Below, piece after piece: positions 1-7,650 of a stretch of DNA of 25,179 nt (positions are counted from its first letter, which is position 1; each line of letters opens with the position of its first letter). The notes beneath the pieces were generated by a model that had not been told where the DNA came from, did no database searches, and saw only the letters and a list, made by a program, of their open reading frames with translations. This stretch comes from Bacteroidia bacterium (lineage in GTDB: Bacteria > Bacteroidota > Bacteroidia > Bacteroidales > VadinHA17): the NCBI GenBank assembly GCA_026391515.1, contig JAPLEC010000028.1, forward strand, positions 1-25,179, read 5' to 3'. Position numbers and translations under genes: made by a program.

Positions 1-279
1 ATAACCGGTGAATCAAAAGGTCAGAAAGGACGAGTCCTTGAAGTTGACAGGGCTAAGAACAGAGCTATTGTTGAAGGTATTAATATGGTATCAAAGCATA
101 CCAAACCTCATTCAAAAGCTCCGCAGGGAGGAATTGTAAAAAAAGAGGCCCCCATCCATTTATCAAACCTGATGCTCATCGATCCTACATCAGGAAAACC
201 GACACGTATCGGAAGAAAACTTAACAGTAAAGATAAGCTAGTACGTTATTCAAAAAAATCAGGAGAGGAGATCAAGTAA
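1..279 (+). CDS. rplX: 50S ribosomal protein L24 (5' partial)
   Basis: This is large-subunit protein uL24, an assembly-initiator protein that binds the 5' domain of 23S rRNA. The reading frame is open from the first base of the window, so the N-terminus (roughly a dozen residues compared with usual bacterial L24) lies outside. The KOW-type segment GESKGQKGRVLEVDRAKNRA is visible at the start, followed by the usual L24 continuation with HTKPHSKAPQGGIV and the basic C-terminal GKPTRIGRK. An internal ATG at 85 is not the start, because conserved L24 sequence lies upstream of it. The stop overlaps the rplE start by one base (TAATG), suggesting translational coupling inside the spc operon. Confidence 0.96.
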   Translation: MTGESKGQKGRVLEVDRAKNRAIVEGINMVSKHTKPHSKAPQGGIVKKEAPIHLSNLMLIDPTSGKPTRIGRKLNSKDKLVRYSKKSGEEIK

Positions 280-830
280 TGTATATACCTGCACTAAAAA
301 CCAAGTACAACGACGAGATTGTCCCTGCGTTAATGAAAGAATTCAGTTATGCAACCGTAATGCAGGTACCCCGATTAAGGAAAATAGTTATCAATCAGGG
401 TGTTGGGCAAGCTATTGCTGATAAAAAATTGCTTGAAACAGGCGTTAAAGAATTATCAGATATTGCAGGACAGAAAGCTGTTCTGACATATTCATCAAAG
501 GATATATCGAATTTCAAGCTGAGAAGAAATATGCCTATTGGTATTATGGTCACACTGAGAAAAGAGAGGATGTATGAGTTCCTGGAAAGATTGATTTCTG
601 TGGCTCTTCCCCGTATCCGGGACTTTAAAGGTATAAATGCCAAGCTCGATGGACGCGGCAATTATACCCTGGGAATTACAGAACAGATAATATTTCCTGA
701 AATTGACCTCGATAAGATTGCTAAGATCATGGGTCTGCAGGTTACTTTCGTCACTTCAGCAAAATCTGACGAAGAAGCTCTTGCACTTTTAAAGAATTTT
801 GGTTTACCATTTAAAACTTCTAAAAACTGA
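279..830 (+). CDS. rplE: 50S ribosomal protein L5
   Basis: This is uL5, the large-subunit protein that binds 5S rRNA and contacts the P-site tRNA and the small subunit. It has 183 residues, close to the usual 179. Typical segments are visible: LRKIVINQGVGQA near residue 30, a basic stretch SNFKLRRNMPIG in the middle, and the C-terminal GRGNYTLGITEQIIFPEID. The start ATG overlaps the rplX stop by one base, and rpsN follows after 4 bases, as expected in the spc operon. No irregularities were seen. Confidence 0.98.
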   Translation: MYIPALKTKYNDEIVPALMKEFSYATVMQVPRLRKIVINQGVGQAIADKKLLETGVKELSDIAGQKAVLTYSSKDISNFKLRRNMPIGIMVTLRKERMYEFLERLISVALPRIRDFKGINAKLDGRGNYTLGITEQIIFPEIDLDKIAKIMGLQVTFVTSAKSDEEALALLKNFGLPFKTSKN

Positions 831-834
831 ATAT

Positions 835-1104
835 ATGGCTAAAGAGTCAATGATAGCCCGCGAAGTAAAACGCGTAAAACTGGCGCAGAAATATGCTAAG
901 AAGAGAGCACAGCTGAAAGCCGATGGTGATTATGTTGGGTTAAGCCGTTTGCCAAGAAACTCTAATCCAAACAGACAGCGTAATCGTTGTAAGCTTACAG
1001 GCCGGACAAGAGGATATATGAGACAATTCGGAGTAAGCAGAATAACTTTCAGGGAAATGGCATCATTCGGACTAATTCCGGGTGTTAAGAAAGCCAGCTG
1101 GTAA
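835..1104 (+). CDS. rpsN: 30S ribosomal protein S14 (zinc-free form)
   Basis: This is uS14, which binds 16S rRNA in the head of the small subunit. The ATG at 835 gives MAKESMIAREVKRVKLAQKY, the normal S14 N-terminus, and an 89-residue protein. An upstream TTG at 799 lies inside rplE and is rejected. The C-terminal core GYMRQFGVSRITFREMAS matches the family. Only one cysteine is present (in RCKLTGR), so this is the long form lacking the CxxC zinc knuckle. It lies 4 bases after rplE in the spc operon. Confidence 0.97.
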   Translation: MAKESMIAREVKRVKLAQKYAKKRAQLKADGDYVGLSRLPRNSNPNRQRNRCKLTGRTRGYMRQFGVSRITFREMASFGLIPGVKKASW

Positions 1105-1138
1105 TTAATAGATTAATATAAACTTTAAAAAATATACG

Positions 1139-1537
1139 ATGACTGATCCAATTGCAGATTTACTGACCCGAATTAGAAATGCTATATTAGCCGGTCATAA
1201 GGTTGTGGAGGCACCAGCATCCAATCTTAAAAAAGAGGTTGCAAGAATTCTTTTCGAAAAAGGATATATCCTTAGCTACAAAGTAATTAAAGGTGAAGGC
1301 AAACAGGGTGTCCTGAAGATTGCTCTTAAGTACAATCCAAAGAGTAAAATACCTGCGATCAAAGAATTACAACGGGTAAGCCGACCAGGTCTCAGACACT
1401 ATGCAAGAGTTGAAGACCTGCCAAGGATATTGAACGGACTTGGAATTGCAATTATCTCAACCTCAAAGGGTTTAATGACCGATAAAGAGGCTAAAAAAGA
1501 AAAAATTGGTGGTGAAGTATTATGTTATGTTTACTAA
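1139..1537 (+). CDS. rpsH: 30S ribosomal protein S8
   Basis: This is uS8, a primary 16S rRNA binding protein of the central domain. In many bacteria it also represses its own spc operon by binding the rplE leader; whether that holds here cannot be judged. It has 132 residues, close to the usual 130. It opens with MTDPIADLLTRIRNAI and ends with the diagnostic STSKGLMTDKEA and GGEVLCYVY. Its stop is followed directly by the strong Shine-Dalgarno sequence of rplF. Confidence 0.98.
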   Translation: MTDPIADLLTRIRNAILAGHKVVEAPASNLKKEVARILFEKGYILSYKVIKGEGKQGVLKIALKYNPKSKIPAIKELQRVSRPGLRHYARVEDLPRILNGLGIAIISTSKGLMTDKEAKKEKIGGEVLCYVY

Positions 1538-1544
1538 AAGGAGG
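1537..1544 (+). promoter_or_regulatory. Strong Shine-Dalgarno sequence of rplF
   Basis: AAAGGAGG lies eight bases before the ATG of rplF at 1553, a near-ideal match and spacing to the 16S rRNA 3' end. Most other starts in this operon have only A-rich upstream sequence, which is the norm in Bacteroidota, where the anti-Shine-Dalgarno tail is largely sequestered in the ribosome. This site is therefore an exception within its own operon. Confidence 0.8.
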
Positions 1545-1552
1545 AAAGCTTA

Positions 1553-2107
1553 ATGTCACGAATTGGAAATTTACCTGTAAACCTGCCTAAAGGTGTCTCT
1601 GTAAGTGTTAGCGACACTAACATGGTTAGTGTGAAAGGACCTTTGGGAGAACTTAATCAAACTATTGATAAAGACCTTAAGGTTGAAGTTGTTGAAAACC
1701 AGATTGTTATTACAAGACCATCAGAATCGAAAAATCATAAATCGCTTCATGGTCTTTACAGGGCGCTTCTTGCCAACATGGTAACTGGTGTTTCACAGGG
1801 ATACAAGAAAGAGCTTGAACTTGTCGGAGTTGGTTATCGTGCCGAAGCTAAAGGACAGCAGCTTGAAATGAGCCTTGGTTTCTCCCACGAAATTATTCTC
1901 CAGCTTCCGAAGGAAGTGAAAATTGAAACGAAAACTGAAAGAAGGAGCAATCCTATAATTACACTTACTAGCATCGATAAGCAGCTTATCGGACATGTGG
2001 CAGCAAAGATCAGATCTCTCCGTCCGCCTGAACCTTACAAAGGCAAAGGAATCAAGTTTGTCGGAGAACATCTCAGAAGAAAAGCCGGGAAATCTGCAAG
2101 TGTTTAG
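1553..2107 (+). CDS. rplF: 50S ribosomal protein L6
   Basis: This is uL6, located near the base of the L7/L12 stalk and the GTPase-associated centre. It has 184 residues, slightly longer than the E. coli protein. The start MSRIGNLPVNLPKGVSVSV and the C-terminal signature LRPPEPYKGKGIKF are typical of the duplicated L6 fold. It is preceded by a strong Shine-Dalgarno sequence, unlike its neighbours, which may tune its translation separately from the rest of the polycistronic message. Confidence 0.98.
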   Translation: MSRIGNLPVNLPKGVSVSVSDTNMVSVKGPLGELNQTIDKDLKVEVVENQIVITRPSESKNHKSLHGLYRALLANMVTGVSQGYKKELELVGVGYRAEAKGQQLEMSLGFSHEIILQLPKEVKIETKTERRSNPIITLTSIDKQLIGHVAAKIRSLRPPEPYKGKGIKFVGEHLRRKAGKSASV

Positions 2108-2140
2108 GGTGTATATTTAATATGGTAAAATTTTTTAAAG

Positions 2141-2500
2141 ATGGCCTTAACAAAATTGGAAAAAAGGACCAGGATCAAGATGAGGATCCGGAAAAAGATA
2201 AATGGTACTGCAGATACACCCAGACTAGCGGTCTATCGCAGCAATAAACAGATTTATGTTCAGGTTGTTGACGACCTTAACAAAGTTACTCTTCTGTCGG
2301 CATCCTCAAATGAAAAAGAGATTGCAGGCAAAACAGGAATCAAGAAAACCGAACAGGCTAAGCTTGTGGGCAAATTACTGGCTTCAAAATGTAAGGAAAA
2401 AGGTATTGAAAATGTTGTTTTCGACAGAAGTGGTTATAAATATCATGGGAGAGTAAAATCACTGGCTGATGCAGCCCGCGAAGGCGGATTAAAATTCTAA
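2141..2500 (+). CDS. rplR: 50S ribosomal protein L18
   Basis: This is uL18, which together with L5 anchors 5S rRNA in the large subunit. It has 119 residues. The basic N-terminus LEKRTRIKMRIRKKINGT, the strand RLAVYRSNKQIYVQVVDD and the C-terminal FDRSGYKYHGRVKSLADAAR are family hallmarks. The 33-base gap after rplF holds another ATG (2122) that opens no credible reading frame. rpsE begins six bases after the stop. Confidence 0.98.
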   Translation: MALTKLEKRTRIKMRIRKKINGTADTPRLAVYRSNKQIYVQVVDDLNKVTLLSASSNEKEIAGKTGIKKTEQAKLVGKLLASKCKEKGIENVVFDRSGYKYHGRVKSLADAAREGGLKF

Positions 2501-2506
2501 TTGATT

Positions 2507-3022
2507 ATGGCAGAAGGTATAAGAAAAGTAAAAACCAGCGACCTTGAACTTAAAGACAGGCTTGTCAGCATTCAGAGAGTTACCAAGGTGACAAAAGGAG
2601 GACGCACATTCAGTTTCTCGGCAATCGTTGTTGTCGGGAATGAAGATGGTATTGTCGGACACGGTCTTGGTAAGGCAAGTGAAGTGACTACAGCTATCGC
2701 AAAGGGCATTGAGGATGCTAAGAAAAACCTGATAAAAGTTCCGGTAATCAACGGGACAATTCCGCACGAACAGGTTGCCAAATTTGGCGGCGCTAAAGTA
2801 TTCATTAAGCCGGCTTCCGAAGGTACAGGTGTAAAAGCAGGAGGTGCAATGCGTGCTGTTCTTGAGAGCGTTGGCATAAAGAATGTGCTTGCAAAATCAA
2901 AGGGATCATCAAACCCTCATAACCTTGTCAAAGCTACTTTTGCAGCTCTGCTTGAAATGCGTGATCCATTCTCAATCGCTGAGCACAGAGGAATTACAAT
3001 GGAAAAAGTTTTTAACGGTTAG
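2507..3022 (+). CDS. rpsE: 30S ribosomal protein S5
   Basis: This is uS5, which lies at the mRNA entry channel and contributes to decoding fidelity. From the ATG at 2507 the protein is 171 residues; the upstream in-frame TTG at 2501 is a poorer choice because MAEGIRKVKTSDLELKDR is the usual Bacteroidota N-terminus. The double-stranded RNA binding segment contains TKGGRTFSFSAIVVVGNEDG and GHGLGKASEV. The C-terminal domain includes GTGVKAGGAMRAVLESVGI. Confidence 0.98.
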   Translation: MAEGIRKVKTSDLELKDRLVSIQRVTKVTKGGRTFSFSAIVVVGNEDGIVGHGLGKASEVTTAIAKGIEDAKKNLIKVPVINGTIPHEQVAKFGGAKVFIKPASEGTGVKAGGAMRAVLESVGIKNVLAKSKGSSNPHNLVKATFAALLEMRDPFSIAEHRGITMEKVFNG

Positions 3023-3036
3023 TAAAGTAAATTACG

Positions 3037-3216
3037 ATGGCAAAAATTCGTATTACCCAGATAAGAAGTAAAAACGGCAGACCGGAAAGACAGAAAAGAA
3101 CTCTGGAAGCTCTCGGTATCCGGAAATTAAACCATAGTGTTGAACATGAGGCTACCCCGCAGATACTGGGAATGGTGGAGAAAGTAAGACACCTGGTAAA
3201 AATTGAGAATATTTAA
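3037..3216 (+). CDS. rpmD: 50S ribosomal protein L30
   Basis: This is uL30, a small globular large-subunit protein. The frame encodes 59 residues starting MAKIRITQIRSKNGRPERQK and continuing with TLEALGIRKLNH, which are the conserved L30 elements, and ending with GMVEKVRHLVKIENI. The size and the position between rpsE and rplO are exactly as expected for the spc operon. Confidence 0.97.
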   Translation: MAKIRITQIRSKNGRPERQKRTLEALGIRKLNHSVEHEATPQILGMVEKVRHLVKIENI

Positions 3217-3242
3217 AGTATAAAGCATTTATATATAAAGTT

Positions 3243-3689
3243 ATGGATTTGAGTAACTTAAAACCTGCTAAAGGATCAGTAAAAAGAAGCAAGCGTCTTG
3301 GTCGCGGACAAGGTTCAGGTAAAGGAGGAACCTCCACGAGAGGACACAAAGGCGCTAAATCCAGATCAGGTTATAGTAAGAAAATCGGATTTGAAGGCGG
3401 TCAGATGCCTCTTCAGAGAAGAGTTCCAAAATACGGTTTTAAAAATATAAATCGCAAGGAATACAAAGCCATTAATATAGGTGTATTACAGAACCTTGCA
3501 GAAAAGAATAAGCTTGATAAGATCGACATGGAAGTGCTTGTTAATGCAGGACTAGTCTCAAAGAAAGCACAGGTTAAAATACTTGGGAAAGGAACTATTG
3601 ACAGAAAACTTGAAGTTCATGCGCATGCATTCAGTAAATCAGCTGTTAAAGCTATTGAAGCCAAAAACGGAACTGTAGTAAAACTTTGA
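3243..3689 (+). CDS. rplO: 50S ribosomal protein L15
   Basis: This is uL15, a late-assembly protein of the large subunit with a long basic extension. It has 148 residues. The glycine- and arginine-rich N-terminal region contains RLGRGQGSGKGGTSTRGHKG, and FEGGQMPLQRRVPKYGF follows, both diagnostic. The C-terminal globular part ends with KAIEAKNGTVVKL. secY begins only four bases after the stop, so translation of L15 and SecY is probably coupled. Confidence 0.98.
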   Translation: MDLSNLKPAKGSVKRSKRLGRGQGSGKGGTSTRGHKGAKSRSGYSKKIGFEGGQMPLQRRVPKYGFKNINRKEYKAINIGVLQNLAEKNKLDKIDMEVLVNAGLVSKKAQVKILGKGTIDRKLEVHAHAFSKSAVKAIEAKNGTVVKL

Positions 3690-3693
3690 TTTC

Positions 3694-5022
3694 ATGAGAC
3701 TGATCCAGACTATAAGAAACATATTTAAGATAGAAGATCTTCGCGCAAGGCTTCTATACACTTTGGGAATCATCTTGTTATACAGGCTGGGGAAATATAT
3801 AACTCTTCCCGGAATTGATCCAAGCCAGCTCGAAAACCTGAGAAGCCAGACTTCATCAGGAATTATGGGACTTCTCGATATGTTCTCCGGAGGTGCATTC
3901 TCTCAGGCATCAATATTTGCACTCGGAATAATGCCTTATATCTCAGCATCAATCGTTGTTCAGCTTCTGGGTATCGTATTCCCCTATTTTCAAAAACTGC
4001 AAAAAGAGGGAGAAAGCGGAAGACGCAAAATCAATCAGTATACCAGATATCTTACAGTTGGAATTCTTATTCTGCAAGCTCCGACTTATCTTATTAACAT
4101 TACAAATCGACTCCCCGCATCTGCTTTTATTGCTAACGAGTTTTTCTTTAAATTCTCCTCTGTTGTGATTCTTACTGCCGGTACAATTTTTGTAATGTGG
4201 CTCGGCGAAAAAATCACTGATAAAGGAATAGGCAATGGCATTTCTCTCATTATTATGATTGGTATTGTAGCTCGACTACCTGCAAATTTCTTTTTTGAAT
4301 GGGGAACAAGAATGAATGGTGCCGGAGGCCCGATTGCCCTTATCGTCGAAATCATTTTCTGGTTCATTGTTATTCTGGGCACCATATTGCTGGTGCAGGG
4401 TACACGCAGAGTACCGGTTCAGTACGCCCGCAGAATAGTTGGCAATAAACAGTACGGCGGTGTACGTCAGTACATCCCGTTGAAAGTCAATGCAGCCGGT
4501 GTAATGCCCATAATTTTTGCCCAGGCTATTATGATGCTGCCTGCATTGATTGCCGGTTATTCCAATTCAAGCTCAGGATTCGTTATAGCTTTTTCCAATA
4601 TATATGGGTTCTGGTACAATCTGGTAACAGGAATACTGATTATAGCGTTTACATACTTTTATACAGCTATTACAATCAACCCTGTTCAGATGGCTGAAGA
4701 TATGAAGAAGAATGGAGGATTTATTCCCGGGATTAAGCCTGGCAGGAAAACTGTGGAATTCTTTGATATGATAATGTCGAGGATTACATTCCCCGGTTCA
4801 ATCTGCCTGGCATTAATTGCTATTCTGCCATCTATTGCAGTCAAAGCCCAAATAACTCCTCAATTTGCACAATTCTATGGTGGAACATCGCTTTTAATTC
4901 TTGTCGGAGTTGTCCTTGACACTCTGCAACAGATTGAAAGCCACTTGCTTATGCGTCACTACGATGGTCTTATGAAATCAGGCCGGGTAAAAGGCAGATC
5001 AGGTGCCGTTACATCAATTTAA
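3694..5022 (+). CDS. secY: Preprotein translocase subunit SecY
   Basis: This is the channel-forming subunit of the SecYEG translocon in the inner membrane, which exports unfolded proteins and inserts membrane proteins. It has 442 residues and about ten hydrophobic segments, matching the family. Landmarks include LGIILLYRLGKYITLPGID in the first helix, GLLDMFSGGAFSQASIFALG of the plug region, WLGEKITDKGIGNGISLII, and the cytosolic loop with GIKPGRKTVEF near residue 350. It sits in its usual place between rplO and map. Confidence 0.98.
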   Translation: MRLIQTIRNIFKIEDLRARLLYTLGIILLYRLGKYITLPGIDPSQLENLRSQTSSGIMGLLDMFSGGAFSQASIFALGIMPYISASIVVQLLGIVFPYFQKLQKEGESGRRKINQYTRYLTVGILILQAPTYLINITNRLPASAFIANEFFFKFSSVVILTAGTIFVMWLGEKITDKGIGNGISLIIMIGIVARLPANFFFEWGTRMNGAGGPIALIVEIIFWFIVILGTILLVQGTRRVPVQYARRIVGNKQYGGVRQYIPLKVNAAGVMPIIFAQAIMMLPALIAGYSNSSSGFVIAFSNIYGFWYNLVTGILIIAFTYFYTAITINPVQMAEDMKKNGGFIPGIKPGRKTVEFFDMIMSRITFPGSICLALIAILPSIAVKAQITPQFAQFYGGTSLLILVGVVLDTLQQIESHLLMRHYDGLMKSGRVKGRSGAVTSI

Positions 5023-5041
5023 ATAAGTATTACGTTCTTTG

Positions 5042-5818
5042 ATGTTGTATTTCAAAACTGATGAAGGGGTTGGGTTGTTAAAAGAGAGCAATTTGCTGGT
5101 ATCGAAAACACTTGCTGAAATTGCCAGATATATTAAACCCGGGGTTACCACTCTTTATCTCGATAGTATTGCCGAGAAATTTATACTTGATCATTCTGCA
5201 ACTCCGGCATTCAAGGGATACGCTGGCTTCCCAAAAACCCTCTGTACATCAGTAAATGATCAGGTGGTTCATGGAATTCCTTCAGATTATCAGCTTAAAG
5301 AAGGGGATATTATTTCGATCGACTGTGGAGTAATCCTGAACGGCTGGTATGGCGATAGCGCCTATACATTTGCAGTCGGGAAGATAAGTGAAGAAACAAA
5401 GAGACTGCTCAAATTTACTAAAGCATCTCTCGAAGAAGGTGTAAAAGCAGCAGTCGCGGGAAACAGGGTGGGAGATATTTCCTATGCAATACAGACCAAA
5501 GCAGAAAGTGGAGGATATTCTGTCGTAAGAGAACTTGTTGGCCATGGCATCGGAAAAAAATTGCATGAAGCTCCGGAAGTGCCAAACTTTGGAAAGAAAG
5601 GAACCGGACCTAAAATGGAAAAGGGACTGGTGATCTGCATCGAACCAATGATAAATCTGGGTAATAAAGAAACTATTCAGATGAAAGACGGATGGACCAT
5701 TAAAACCGCTGATGGAAGACCTTCGGCACATTTTGAATATGCCGTTGCAGTTAATAAAGGTAAAGCAGACGTATTGACAACATTTAAATATATTGAAGAA
5801 GTATTAAATAAAATGTAA
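5042..5818 (+). CDS. map: Type I methionine aminopeptidase
   Basis: This metalloprotease removes the initiator methionine from nascent proteins. With the ATG at 5042 it is 258 residues; an adjacent in-frame TTG at 5039 is less likely. The five metal ligands of the family are visible: Asp94 (SIDCG), Asp105 (YGDSAY), His168 (GHGIG), Glu201 (CIEPMI) and Glu232 (HFEYAV), with substrate-contacting His77 in VVHGIP. No N-terminal zinc-finger extension is present. Its place after secY and before infA is the standard Bacteroidota operon arrangement. Confidence 0.97.
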   Translation: MLYFKTDEGVGLLKESNLLVSKTLAEIARYIKPGVTTLYLDSIAEKFILDHSATPAFKGYAGFPKTLCTSVNDQVVHGIPSDYQLKEGDIISIDCGVILNGWYGDSAYTFAVGKISEETKRLLKFTKASLEEGVKAAVAGNRVGDISYAIQTKAESGGYSVVRELVGHGIGKKLHEAPEVPNFGKKGTGPKMEKGLVICIEPMINLGNKETIQMKDGWTIKTADGRPSAHFEYAVAVNKGKADVLTTFKYIEEVLNKM

Positions 5819-5822
5819 TCGT

Positions 5823-6041
5823 ATGGCTAAACAACCATCTATTGAGCAGGACGGTACTATCATTGAAGCTCTTTCCAATGCTATGTTCAGGGTGGAGCTT
5901 GAAAACGGACATGTTATTACCGCGCATATCTCGGGTAAGATGAGAATGCATTATATTAAAATACTGCCTGGCGACACTGTAAAGGTTGAGATGTCACCAT
6001 ATGATCTGACAAAAGGAAGAATAACATTCAGGTATAAATAG
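5823..6041 (+). CDS. infA: Translation initiation factor IF-1
   Basis: This is the small OB-fold initiation factor that occupies the ribosomal A site during 30S initiation complex formation. It has 72 residues, the canonical length. Conserved features are GTIIEALSNAMFRVELENGH, the KMRMHYIKILPGD segment and the terminal DLTKGRITFRYK. It begins four bases after map and precedes rpmJ. Confidence 0.98.
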   Translation: MAKQPSIEQDGTIIEALSNAMFRVELENGHVITAHISGKMRMHYIKILPGDTVKVEMSPYDLTKGRITFRYK

Positions 6042-6054
6042 AAATAATAAGATA

Positions 6055-6171
6055 ATGAAAGTAAGAGCATCTGTAAAAAAGCGCAGCGCTGACTGTAAAA
6101 TAGTCAGAAGAAAAGGGCGCATTTACATTATAAATAAGAAAAATCCCAAGTTCAAACAGAGACAGGGATAA
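6055..6171 (+). CDS. rpmJ: 50S ribosomal protein L36 (zinc-free form)
   Basis: This is bL36, the smallest ribosomal protein, at 38 residues. The frame reads MKVRASVKKRSADCKIVRRK, continues GRIYIINKKN and ends PKFKQRQG. The zinc-ribbon form carries three cysteines and a histidine; here only one cysteine (residue 14) survives, so zinc binding is not expected. This agrees with the forms usual in Bacteroidota. It lies between infA and rpsM. Confidence 0.97.
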   Translation: MKVRASVKKRSADCKIVRRKGRIYIINKKNPKFKQRQG

Positions 6172-6210
6172 TTTAATTAATTTTGCAACTCAATTTAAGG
6201 AAAATTAAAT

Positions 6211-6588
6211 ATGGCACGTATTGTTTGGGTAGATTTACCAAGACATAAAAGAGGCGAAGTCGGACTTACTTACATCTATGGAGTAGGCAGAAGCACTGCT
6301 CAGAAAGTTCTTGATGAAGCTGGTGTTGACAGGAATATCAAGGTTGAGGAGTGGACCGATGAGCAAATAAACACTATTCGCCGGATACTTAATGATAACT
6401 TTAAGCTTGAAGGTGAACTCCGTTCAGAAACTCAGCTTAATATTAAAAGGCTCATGGATATCGGTTGCTACAGAGGTATGCGCCACCGTACCGGACTTCC
6501 CGTAAGAGGTCAGAGTACAAAAAACAATGCAAGAACTCGTAAAGGCAGAAAGAAAACTGTTGCAAACAAGAAAAAAGCTACTAAATAA
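6211..6588 (+). CDS. rpsM: 30S ribosomal protein S13
   Basis: This is uS13 of the small-subunit head, which contacts the P-site tRNA and bridges to L5. It has 125 residues. The helix-two-turn-helix segment YIYGVGRSTAQKVLDEAGVD and the basic C-terminal tail RHRTGLPVRGQSTKNNART are diagnostic. A modest AAGGA lies upstream of the start. It heads the alpha-operon section rpsM-rpsK-rpsD-rpoA-rplQ, fused here to spc without a visible terminator. Confidence 0.98.
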   Translation: MARIVWVDLPRHKRGEVGLTYIYGVGRSTAQKVLDEAGVDRNIKVEEWTDEQINTIRRILNDNFKLEGELRSETQLNIKRLMDIGCYRGMRHRTGLPVRGQSTKNNARTRKGRKKTVANKKKATK

Positions 6589-6595
6589 TTAGATT

Positions 6596-6985
6596 ATGGC
6601 AAAGAAGACAGGATTGTTAAAAAAGAGAATTGTCAAGGTTGAGCCATCAGGGCAGGCACATGTCCATTCGTCATTCAATAATATTATAGTAACACTGACC
6701 AATAATTCAGGTCAGGTTATCTCATGGGCATCAGCAGGAAAGATGGGATTTAAAGGTTCAAAGAAAAATACTCCTTATGCTGCTCAAATGGCTTCTGAAG
6801 AATGTGGTAAAGTAGCTTATGATCTTGGACTAAGGAAAGTGAAAGTTTTTGTCAAAGGACCCGGATCAGGACGTGAATCAGCTATCAGAGCAATTGCAAA
6901 TGCAGGTATAGAAGTTACTGAAATAGTTGATGTTACTCCTATGCCTCATAATGGCTGCCGCGCACCGGGGAGAAGAAGAGTATAA
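6596..6985 (+). CDS. rpsK: 30S ribosomal protein S11
   Basis: This is uS11 of the small-subunit platform near the E site. It has 129 residues. Family signatures are AHVHSSFNNIIVTLTNNSGQ, SAGKMGFKGSKKNTPYAAQ, VKGPGSGRESAIRAIANAG and the terminal PMPHNGCRAPGRRRV. The start lies seven bases after the rpsM stop. Confidence 0.98.
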   Translation: MAKKTGLLKKRIVKVEPSGQAHVHSSFNNIIVTLTNNSGQVISWASAGKMGFKGSKKNTPYAAQMASEECGKVAYDLGLRKVKVFVKGPGSGRESAIRAIANAGIEVTEIVDVTPMPHNGCRAPGRRRV

Positions 6986-7024
6986 GTATTAGATAATAAT
7001 TAGTCAGAATAAATATAAAGTACA

Positions 7025-7633
7025 ATGGCAAGATATATCGGCCCAAAATCAAGAGTCGCAAGAAAATTCGGAGATCCGATCTACGGTCCTGATAAACACC
7101 TGGACAGAAAGAATTTCCCTCCGGGTCAGCACGGGATAAATAAGAAAAGGAAAAAAACTTCAGAATACGGCATTCAGCTCAGAGAAAAGCAGAAAGCTAA
7201 ATATACCTATGGAGTTCTTGAACGTCAGTTCCGCAATACCTTCGAAAAGGCATCAAGAACTAAAGGTGTCACAGGCGAAGTGCTCCTGCAGCTGCTTGAA
7301 TCCAGGCTCGATAATGTTGTTTATCGGCTGGGTGTAGCTCCGACCAGATCAGGTGCCCGTCAGCTTGTATCACATCGTCATATCACTGTAAATGGTGAAG
7401 TTGTAAATATCCCATCATTTCAGCTTAAAGCAGGCGATATCATCGGTGTTCGCGAGAAATCAAAATCCCTTGAGTCAATTGTTGATTCCCTTACAACAAG
7501 AAAATCTTCAAAACTTTCCTGGCTTGAATGGGACGAGACACAAATGGCAGGTAAATTTATGAATGTACCTGAACGCACTGATATTCCTGAAGATATTAAG
7601 GAACAACTTATTGTAGAATTGTATTCAAAGTAA
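7025..7633 (+). CDS. rpsD: 30S ribosomal protein S4 (zinc-free form)
   Basis: This is uS4, a primary 16S rRNA binding protein that nucleates 30S assembly and in many bacteria acts as the alpha-operon translational repressor. It has 202 residues. The N-terminal MARYIGPKSRVARKFGDPIY lacks the cysteines of the zinc-binding variant. The S4 RNA-binding domain (about residues 94-150) contains LLESRLDNVVYRLGVAPTRS and VSHRHITVNGEVVNIPS. The 39-base gap upstream has no obvious promoter. Confidence 0.98.
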   Translation: MARYIGPKSRVARKFGDPIYGPDKHLDRKNFPPGQHGINKKRKKTSEYGIQLREKQKAKYTYGVLERQFRNTFEKASRTKGVTGEVLLQLLESRLDNVVYRLGVAPTRSGARQLVSHRHITVNGEVVNIPSFQLKAGDIIGVREKSKSLESIVDSLTTRKSSKLSWLEWDETQMAGKFMNVPERTDIPEDIKEQLIVELYSK

Positions 7634-7650
7634 TAATATAAGATAATTGT

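Noticed and set aside
2501..2506. TTG start for rpsE at 2501
   Set aside because: The ATG two codons later gives the usual S5 start.
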